Source: Narthecium ossifragum (Eukaryota > Streptophyta > Magnoliopsida > Dioscoreales > Nartheciaceae). Taken from it: 64,000 nucleotides of DNA. Of the stretch, positions 57,373 to 64,000 are shown piece by piece (the first letter of the stretch is position 1; every line of letters begins with the position of its first letter). The stretch is taken from contig OY986972.1 of assembly GCA_963920575.1 (NCBI GenBank), positions 12,102,010 through 12,166,009 of the forward strand. Reading direction: 5' to 3'. Under the pieces are notes generated by a model. That model was not told the DNA's origin, made no database searches, and was given only the letters and a program-made list of their open reading frames with translations. A program made the position numbers and the translations under genes.

Positions 57373-58452
57373 ATTGAAATTTCAAGGGGAGTGAATTGGA
57401 CTATTTCTGAAAATTCGATAAATGAAAAACCTAGATAGGGGAGATCAAGACAGTAGTATGCTTGTGAATAAGAATGAAATAATGCAATCAATTAATAGGA
57501 AGGAGTTAGAGAGGCACTGTTGTTTTATAGTGGTTCAAACCAACCTTGGACTACGTCCACTTCACTGAAGGTACTCGTTGAGGTTCCACTACTTGCAAAA
57601 TCGATTACAAGCTTTCCACCAAGCTTCCGGGTGCTTAGGAACCTTACAACGTCACCAACCAACTGTTGGGATCTTCACAAGTTGCTTCTTCACACTTGAG
57701 GAAGCTTTACAAAGATTGTAGCTCAAAGGGAAAGAGTAGAAGACTTTTGCTAAAACTTACCCAAATGCTCTAAAAAATATCAATAATTGTTATAGCAAGT
57801 TTACAACAAAAGACTACTTATATCTGGCCTTCAACTAGCTCAACAAACACCTCCAATGCCTCCCTGCAACTCTCAAATGGCTAGTTTCTGGCGATCGATC
57901 CATGCATCGTCCGCCACATCGACCGTCAGGTACAAAAACTCAGACTTCGCGAGCCGCGGTCGATCCACCCATCGACCGTCAGATCGACCGTGAACCTCTG
58001 TGGTGAAAAATGCTTCCCAGGATCGATGCTTCGATTGACCGTCGCTTATTCACTTTCCATTATCATACTCCACGGTCGACCGCGGCGCATCGTCCTTGAG
58101 CCTTTGTTGGGAAAAGCTTGCTCCAGGGTCGATGCTCCGATTGATCGTCACATCTTTCATTCCCATCATCATAATCCATGGTCGCCCACCACATTGTCGG
58201 TCAAATCGTCCGTGAGCCTACAACATTTAAAACCAAAATATCCAAACTTTACGGTCGACCGGTCCATCGACCGTCGCATCGACCATCATGCTCTGTCAAG
58301 AAAATGGCTTCCCAGGGTCAATGCTCCAATCGAACGCAAGCCAATATTTTATTTTGCCAAGTTTGGTGCATCCACGTGCAACCCCATGGTCGATCCATGG
58401 ATCGACCGTCAGCACAATAATAACTCAAATATTGAATTTAAGACTTGCAATT

Positions 58453-59304
58453 TGATACGATGCACCTTCTCAAGGGCTTTCGTACCGGGTCTCTTGCCTT
58501 ATCTCAGATCCTCTTTAGCCAAATCTATGGCTAGGTCGAGAGATACCTTTAGGGTTTTAGGAGAAGGACCCTAGGTATTCGACGAGGAAGGCGAAGACTA
58601 GAGGAGGAGACGGATGAGAAGAGGGATACCTTGCAGCTCCTCTAGGGTTGGCTGGCTTCTCTTGGAGATCCAAGCCTTGGAGAACGTGGTGGAGGGAAGC
58701 ACGGCAGCCAAGGGGACGCCGGTGGTGGGGACGTGCACTGTAGATGGCAGCGGTGGACGGCAATGGATGGTGGCCGGCTGGTGGAGAAAGAATCCGGCAG
58801 GAGAGAGATGAAGGTGGCTGGTGGATTTCTGTCGAAACTAGGGTTACAGCTACTCCTATATTACTTCTACTCCTAAGAGTTATCTCTACTAAATAATTAC
58901 TCTCATAAATTCGTCCATGCATAATTACAAGCTATGGAGGTCCTTTTATAGAGGCCTCAAGAGAGTTCTACTACAATCTGAATACTACCTTGCTTTAATC
59001 AGCAAGTAACCAGACTTTCCTAATAAGACTCAATCTTATCTCAACTTCCTAATAACAAGGACTCATAATAGGAACTGATTTAAGCAAATCATAAACTGAA
59101 CTCAATTTAGGAAACTGACTCAATCAAGATAACTACTAACTAGGAAATCAACTAAGTAAGCAAACCAGCTAGGAATAGGATTCCTTTGGCCGGCTGAGCT
59201 TAGAACGCCCAAAGGGACTTGGGTGCAGCCAACTCCTTGGCGTGGGCCCATCCAAGCAAGGACGTGGGTCCCTTCTTGGAATGGCTCGGTTCGACCTCGT
59301 ATCA
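58453..59304 (-). repeat. B2 3' LTR
   Basis: 852 bp. On the element strand it runs from TGATACGAGGTCGAACC to GTGCATCGTATCA. TATA box complement CCTTTTATAG at about 58942-58951. Confidence 0.94.
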
Positions 59305-61871
59305 TCCCTCCTCCCTTCGAAATTGGCCTTGTCCTCAAGGCCTGAATGTGATGAGGAAAGAGGGCTCTTCTCTTCTCTAACCGGAGTGATGTGGCTGGAC
59401 CGCAACTGTTGCTCTGTACTCGGCGGTGAGAATCCCGGTCTGGCCCATGGTGGATCTAATGGTAACTGGGCCATTGAATCAGGGGGCCATGCAGCTGGTG
59501 AGAACCCTGGTCGCACCCATGGTGGATCGGGTGGTAACCGGATCAGTGAATCAAAGAGCCATGCTGCCGGTCTAGAAGGAGGGAGCTGAAACTTAGGCAT
59601 ATCCGGGGGTCGCTGGAACTCCTTGAAGTAAAGGACGGCCATAGATCGGCGGTGGTGTGTCCTTAGTAGTTGGCTTCCAGGGTCAAAGACTAGATCAACT
59701 CGAATCGAGTCCTTCCAAGGTGGAAGTAGACCCAATAGGGCAGCTGAATACAATCGAGTGCAGTTGAGCTTGGATATTTCTCTGCTTTTCTCGAAGGGGA
59801 TCATCAGGGCTCTGGCTTCAACATCAATCCTCACGGTTAGAGTCGACAAAGTCGTTCTGAAACTTTGAGTGGTGGATGGATGCTGGGTGATGCTCTTGGA
59901 TCTGATCAGTTGGAAGATGGCAACCGAATAAGGAGGGTAGCTCCTTGGATAGCTCAGATCAGTTGGGGGATGCCTAATCAACTGAAGATGCGTAGGAAAC
60001 ATCTGGATCTGATCTAGTGGAATTCTGAAATCAAGCTTGATCAAGTCGGATTGGCTGAGCTTGCTTGAACTTGGTGGGCTTGGATCAGATCTGACTTGGT
60101 CGGATTTGACTGAATCCAATTGATCCGGACTTAGCTTGAACTGGTCTGGATCTGGGCTTGATCGGATTTGGTTGGTGTAGCCAAATCTGGTTGTGCCTGG
60201 ATTGAATCTGTCCAAGTATTGTAAGCTGGAGTCTGACTCGATCGAGTGTGGAAGATGGAGTCGGACGATCAGGTTCAAACGGTGGTGATTTGATCTGATC
60301 TGATCTGATGGTTGAGATCTGTCCAGTGCTTGAAGAAGCTTGGGATTGGATTGAGATCTGGCAGCTGGAGGTGGCCGGAACTCAATTGCTTGTGAGGGAA
60401 GCTCGTCGGAGTTTACATCCCATGGGGAAAAGGTAGTGAGAGGATGGGGGTTCGATCCAACGGAGTGAATCTGGCCAGGGGTCAGTTCAGGTGGTGGATT
60501 TGGAGGGGGTCCACGTTGGTCAAGGGTGAGGAGATGGAACCGACGGTGATATGCTGGTTGGGGTTTGGAGTCGGCCTCAGTAAGGATACGGGAAGGGTCA
60601 GGAGGTTTAGGGGACGGTCTTTGCTGGCTTGAGAGATCCTTCAGTGGGCCATGGAAGGAGGTTATGGTAGGATCAGGGGCAGGTAGGCAGCGATTACCTT
60701 GGGGGTTGCTGCCGGAGTTGAAGGAGATGGATTTGGGAGCCGGCTGATTTGGGGATGGAACGGGGTAGAAATGAGGAGGGCCTTGGTGGGGGTTACATGG
60801 TACGGGGAGAGCATGAACTGAGGTAAGGTCGGTGGCTGCAGTTTTGTGGACTTCGGGTAGATTGCCGAAGATGACAATCGGCTGTAGGACTGGAGAACGG
60901 GGGGCCGTGGGTTTGTAGGGGGAAAGAGGGTGGCCTTGATTTGTGGTGGGGGCTGCCGGGGAGGAGTAGGGAGAGTTGCTGGTCGTGGGATGTGGTGTGG
61001 TTGGGTGAGGGGGCAGCGGGTGTTGTTCATGGTTTTGGTCATGGGGCAGCTCATGGGTAGGTGGAGTATGAGGAGTCCTAATCCCGGTAGAGCTGGGTTT
61101 ATGTTTTGCAATCCAAGTTGCAGCTAGAATGGGATTTTCTTTGGAAATCTGAAATCTGGTAGGGCTTGACTGATTTGTAGGAGAATATCGTTGGATCATT
61201 GCTTCCCATTGTTCTACTGAAGGGTAAGGTAAAGGGATCCAACTCTGGACAGCTTCCTTCCATTGTTCAGCCGTAGGGTAAGTCATACTCCGAGTTTGAC
61301 TAGGATTCCTAGTTGGAGTAGGATTTGCAATCCTAGTTCCAGTAGGATCTTGAGTCCAAGTCGTACTCTGAGTTTGACTCGAATTCCTACTTGGAGTAGG
61401 ATTTGTTATCCTAGTTCCAGTAGGATTTGAAGTCCAAGTTGTACTCAAGTAGCCATTGGTGTTTGTAGGTTTGGGTTGGTTGTAGGGAGTAGGTAATGGC
61501 TGATACGGTGGTGATGGATTGTAGGGAAGACTAGGGTTGTACGGTGTGTAGGGAGGTGGCATAGGCTGCTGGTATGGAGGCTGGGCATGGGCCGGGTATA
61601 GGGGCTCACGGTTTGGATAATGGGTCGGTGTATAGGCAGGTAAGGTGTGAGGTGAACAATAATAGGGTTGTGGAAGCATTGGGTTGTAGGCTGCATAGGG
61701 AGGAGGTTGGTTAGGGTTCTGTAGGGATGATGATGGGGGTAAGGGATGATGATGTGGAAGAGGGATTCGACCATGTATAGGAGTAGGTCTGGTCGGATGA
61801 ACAGTGATCCGTGTAGGGTTTGAGCAATTCACGGTATAACTAGGGTTTTGGCCAGGTACTCTTCCTGCCAT
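59169..61871 (-). CDS. Family B single ORF, intact (900 aa, unknown function)
   Basis: The only protein of this element. The ATG at 61871 (MAGRVPGQNPSYTVN, context CACATGG) is preferred; the open frame extends upstream through the PBS without an ATG. Residues about 20-150 are Pro/Tyr/Asn-rich low complexity (YNPSLPYNPSPPYQPLPTPY). Two tandem units follow (WTSNPTGTRITNPTPSRN and WTQDPTGTRIANPTPTRN), then two EQW repeats (YPTAEQWKEAVQSW, YPSVEQWEAMIQRY). The middle is Pro/Ser-rich. The C-terminal third has DLSYPRSYPPYSVAIFQLIR, related to the family A block, then LPPWKDSIRVDLVFDPG and DPPWARPGFSPPS. The end LEDKANFEG is the typical C-terminus of plant Ty3 pol, and the last 45 residues lie in the LTR. 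No zinc knuckle or enzyme domain was seen. Compared with B1 it lacks the RPWRSDP..WSW segment. Confidence 0.78.
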   Translation of the reverse strand: MAGRVPGQNPSYTVNCSNPTRITVHPTRPTPIHGRIPLPHHHPLPPSSSLQNPNQPPPYAAYNPMLPQPYYCSPHTLPAYTPTHYPNREPLYPAHAQPPYQQPMPPPYTPYNPSLPYNPSPPYQPLPTPYNQPKPTNTNGYLSTTWTSNPTGTRITNPTPSRNSSQTQSTTWTQDPTGTRIANPTPTRNPSQTRSMTYPTAEQWKEAVQSWIPLPYPSVEQWEAMIQRYSPTNQSSPTRFQISKENPILAATWIAKHKPSSTGIRTPHTPPTHELPHDQNHEQHPLPPHPTTPHPTTSNSPYSSPAAPTTNQGHPLSPYKPTAPRSPVLQPIVIFGNLPEVHKTAATDLTSVHALPVPCNPHQGPPHFYPVPSPNQPAPKSISFNSGSNPQGNRCLPAPDPTITSFHGPLKDLSSQQRPSPKPPDPSRILTEADSKPQPAYHRRFHLLTLDQRGPPPNPPPELTPGQIHSVGSNPHPLTTFSPWDVNSDELPSQAIEFRPPPAARSQSNPKLLQALDRSQPSDQIRSNHHRLNLIVRLHLPHSIESDSSLQYLDRFNPGTTRFGYTNQIRSSPDPDQFKLSPDQLDSVKSDQVRSDPSPPSSSKLSQSDLIKLDFRIPLDQIQMFPTHLQLIRHPPTDLSYPRSYPPYSVAIFQLIRSKSITQHPSTTQSFRTTLSTLTVRIDVEARALMIPFEKSREISKLNCTRLYSAALLGLLPPWKDSIRVDLVFDPGSQLLRTHHRRSMAVLYFKEFQRPPDMPKFQLPPSRPAAWLFDSLIRLPPDPPWVRPGFSPAAWPPDSMAQLPLDPPWARPGFSPPSTEQQLRSSHITPVREEKSPLSSSHSGLEDKANFEGRRDDTRSNRAIPRRDPRPCLDGPTPRSWLHPSPFGRSKLSRPKESYS
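59305..59319 (-). other. Polypurine tract (B2)
   Basis: The element strand reads CGAAGGGAGGAGGGA next to the 3' LTR. The hairpin GGCCTTG-AGGA-CAAGGCC is at 59325-59342 (complement). Confidence 0.88.
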
Positions 61872-61918
61872 GTGGACTCCTTCGGAAGGATTCGGGAGGG
61901 CACAGGTAAGAGGAAAGA

Positions 61919-61930
61919 GCTCTGATGCCA
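61919..61930 (-). other. PBS variant (B2)
   Basis: Plus GCTCTGATGCCA; the element strand reads TGGCATCAGAGC, with the same single change as B1, 3 nt from the LTR. Confidence 0.86.
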
Positions 61931-61933
61931 AGT

Positions 61934-62785
61934 TGATACGATGCACCTTCTCAAGGGCTTTCGTACCGGGTCTCTTGCCTTATCTCAGATCCTCTTTAGC
62001 CAAATCTATGGCTAGGTCGAGAGATACCTTTAGGGTTTTAGGAGAATGACCCTAGGTATTCGACGAGGAAGGCGAAGACTAGAGGAGGAGACGGATGAGA
62101 AGAGGGATACCTTGCAGCTCCTCTAGGGTTGGCTGGCTTCTCTTGGAGATCCAAGCCTTGGAGAACGTGGTGGAGGGAAGCACGGCAGCCAAGGGGACGC
62201 CGGTGGTGGGGACGTGCACTGTAGATGGCAGCGGTGGACGGCAATGGATGGTGGCCGGCTGGTGGAGAAAGAATCCGGCAGGAGAGAGATGAAGGTGGCT
62301 GGTGGATTTCTGTCGAAACTAGGGTTACAGCTACTCCTATATTACTTCTACTCCTAAGAGTTATCTCTACTAAATAATTACTCTCATAAATTCGTCCATG
62401 CATAATTACAAGCTATGGAGGTCCTTTTATAGAGGCCTCAAGAGAGTTCTACTACAACCTGAATACTACCTTGCTTTAATCAGCAAGTAACCAGACTTTC
62501 CTAATAAGACTCAATCTTATCTCAACTTCCTAATAACAAGGACTCATAATAGGAACTGATTTAAGCAAATCATAAACTGAACTCAATTTAGGAAACTGAC
62601 TCAATCAAGATAATTACTAACTAGGAAATCAACTAAGTAAGCAAACCAGCTAGAAATAGGATTCCTTTGGCCGGCTGAGCTTAGAACGCCCAAAGGGACT
62701 TGGGTGCAGCCAACTCCTTGGCGTGGGCCCATCCAAGCAAGGACGTGGGTCCCTTCTTGGAATGGCTCGGTTCGACCTCGTATCA
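61934..62785 (-). repeat. B2 5' LTR
   Basis: 852 bp, partner of 58453-59304. TATA box complement CCTTTTATAG at about 62423-62432, flanked by GGAGG and GCCTC. Confidence 0.94.
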
Positions 62786-62868
62786 CAATTAAATGGGTAA
62801 TAAATATTAACTATATATTTTATCATTTAATGTATATTGGCATCATCGAAACAAGGTTATGATCAACA

Positions 62869-63136
62869 GTTTTGACTTGATAAGCCATGAGAAGACATGC
62901 CAATCCACTTTCTCTTAGAACAGACTAAATGAAGCAGGCATGTGCAAAAACTGTGCAGATCAACTTGCTTCATCTAAAAACAAAGGATTCATATATGTTA
63001 TGGCTCAATTAAAGGTATGGAATTGATGTGCCTCTTCATCCTCAATTCTCATTACCAATCATTTAATGACTACAAAAGTAGCATAGAGAGAAAAGCCAAT
63101 ATAGAAAAAGTTCCATCAGTTGGTGCTTAATCATAT
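62869..63136. other. Unassigned AT-rich sequence
   Basis: About 270 bp between two copia LTRs. No frame, repeat or motif was recognised. It may be the older DNA into which both elements were inserted. Confidence 0.4.
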
Positions 63137-63711
63137 TGTTGGTGTAGATCTCCTCGTAGAAGAATGAACCCGGCAAAAGAACTCGAGCGTCGATGTCGAT
63201 GGAAAGAAGATGCTTCAAGGCGTGTTACGTCGTCGCTTTCCTTAAGACGATATTTGCCCCCACCACTAAGAATCTAGTGATGTGCACCAGGGTTGTAGCA
63301 AATTCGCCTCCAGGATACAATGAAGCTCGATTTTAGATCGATGTTTGACAAGATTATGCACTAATAAAGTCAAACCCGAACTTCCTTAATTGAGATTTCT
63401 ATTCCAGCAACTTAGAGACTTGAAAACCTTCAAATAGAAGATGAGAAGAAAATATACTGAATTTTTGGTGAATGCATTTTCGGATTTGACATGAAGGCTA
63501 TTTATAGAGTGAGGTAGTTATCACATGAGGAGGTGCCTTTGAAAAGGCACTTCTTCATGTTGTTTATATGCATGAACACTAATGAAAACATGCCTTTTCA
63601 TGTTTAAACATGAAGAGATGCTTGTGAATAGGTGTATATTCATGAATGGATGCTTCATGAAAAGGTGTCTATTCACAAAAAACCAAAACCATATTTTGAA
63701 AAACTTCAACA
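63137..63711 (-). repeat. Ty1/copia LTR (probable 3' LTR)
   Basis: On the element strand it runs from TGTTGAAGTTTTTC (63711) to CTACACCAACA (63137), 575 bp. A TATA box (CTCTATAAATAGCC) is present near 63505 in complement. It contains several variants of CATGAA...TTCATG inverted repeats (63555-63660). The flanks are CATAT and ATTTT and do not match; gag lies directly on its upstream side, so internal sequence is missing. Confidence 0.72.
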
Positions 63712-63990
63712 ATTTTCATCCATTTTCATATCATGTTGATTGAATTGGTCTAGGATGTGCAGAATTTCATTGAATTGATCTATGACAGGCCTAGAATCAA
63801 CTATCTTGTAATTCATAAATTTAGATGCAAGAAACCTCTTATTCGTTGCGTCCTCCAAAAGGTACTTAGATTCAAGAGCATCCCATACATCTTTGGCCGT
63901 TGGTTTGCTTTGATAGATATCGAAGAGAGAGTCCACCATAGCATTGCAAATATGCCCTTTACAAATGTAGTCATCTTGCTCCCATTTCAT
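63712..63990 (-). pseudogene. Ty1/copia gag fragment (UBN2)
   Basis: Minus-strand frame from 63990: KWEQDDYICKGHICNAMVDS, LFDIYQSKPTAKDVWDALES, YLLEDATNKRFLASKFMNY and IVDQFNEILHILDQFNQ style residues (seen as PVIDQFNEILHILDQF). This is the conserved UBN2/retrotran gag segment of copia elements. It enters from beyond the right edge of the window and stops after MKMDEN, where the LTR begins at 63711. Gag is therefore truncated and pol is absent here. Confidence 0.85.
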
Positions 63991-64000
63991 TCTATCACGG

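Larger units (their letters stand above)
58453..62785 (-). mobile_element. Family B non-autonomous LTR element, complete copy B2, TSD CAATT
   Basis: 4333 bp: 5' LTR 61934-62785, PBS 61930-61919, ORF 61871-59169, PPT 59319-59305, 3' LTR 58453-59304. CAATT lies at 58448-58452 and 62786-62790. The two 852-bp LTRs look virtually identical, so the insertion is recent. This is the only B copy with an unbroken ORF. Confidence 0.96.
57375..62868 (-). repeat. SIRE-like 5' LTR, interrupted by a B element
   Basis: In plus orientation it starts TGAAATTTCAAGGGG and probably ends TTATGATCAACA at 62868, giving TG...CA on the element strand; its own length is about 1.15 kb. Region 57890-58410 is rich in ATCGACCGTC and GGTCGATCC motifs. 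B2 was inserted at 58453. The outer TSD cannot be verified because the other LTR is outside the window, so the right boundary is less certain. Confidence 0.7.

Overview
This window is nuclear DNA of a flowering plant and consists entirely of transposable elements. No host gene, tRNA, rRNA or CRISPR array can be supported. The plant assignment rests on primer-binding sites (PBS) matching plant initiator tRNA-Met and tRNA-Asp, plant-type Ty3/gypsy families (a chromovirus-like family and Athila), a SIRE-like Ty1/copia gag, a Tourist-like MITE, and 5-bp target-site duplications (TSDs) around almost every insertion. Species cannot be told from the sequence.

Families named here for convenience. Family A: LTRs of about 1.2-1.36 kb, TGATACGAG...CTCGTAACA or ...CTCGTATCA, with one long ORF between PBS and polypurine tract (PPT) and no protease, reverse transcriptase (RT) or integrase (IN). 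Family B: 852-bp LTRs, TGATACGAG...TCGTATCA, also with a single long ORF and no pol. Family C: Ty3 chromovirus-like, LTR TGTGAGGACC...GTGACA, with gag and pol. Family D: a relative of C with a different U3. Family E: Tat-like LTRs with TGATG...CATCA ends. Also present are one Athila element, a SIRE-like copia element, a second copia element and a MITE.

Layout. 1-5459: C element (+), its 5' LTR carrying solo LTRs of B and A, followed by decayed protease and RT. 5460-9620: A element with non-matching flanks. 9621-12320: gag and 5' LTR of an oppositely oriented C element. 12321-15931: truncated A element (-). 15932-17951: D-type LTR with a solo A LTR. 17952-46188: one Athila element (-), split by an intact A element (18248-22732) in RT and by a 15.5-kb D element (24018-39567) between gag and protease; the D element itself holds nested B, A and C copies. 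The Athila 5' LTR (41615-46188) holds a solo E LTR that holds a solo A LTR. 46189-55635: a second E-type LTR (-) holding a B element (46818-55097), whose ORF holds an intact A element (48113-52250). 55636-62868: SIRE-like gag, PBS and 5' LTR (-), with a MITE in gag and an intact B element (58453-62785) in the LTR. 63137-64000: LTR and truncated gag of another copia element.

The most interesting content is the pair of non-autonomous families A and B. They share LTR termini, a TATA box set inside an inverted repeat, the PBS and its spacing, a hairpin in front of the PPT, and part of a conserved C-terminal ORF module with no recognised domain. They are the youngest layer here, with intact TSDs and near-identical LTR pairs. 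Because they lack pol they must be mobilised by another element; the C/D chromovirus-like families share the LTR-PBS junction and are the best local candidates.
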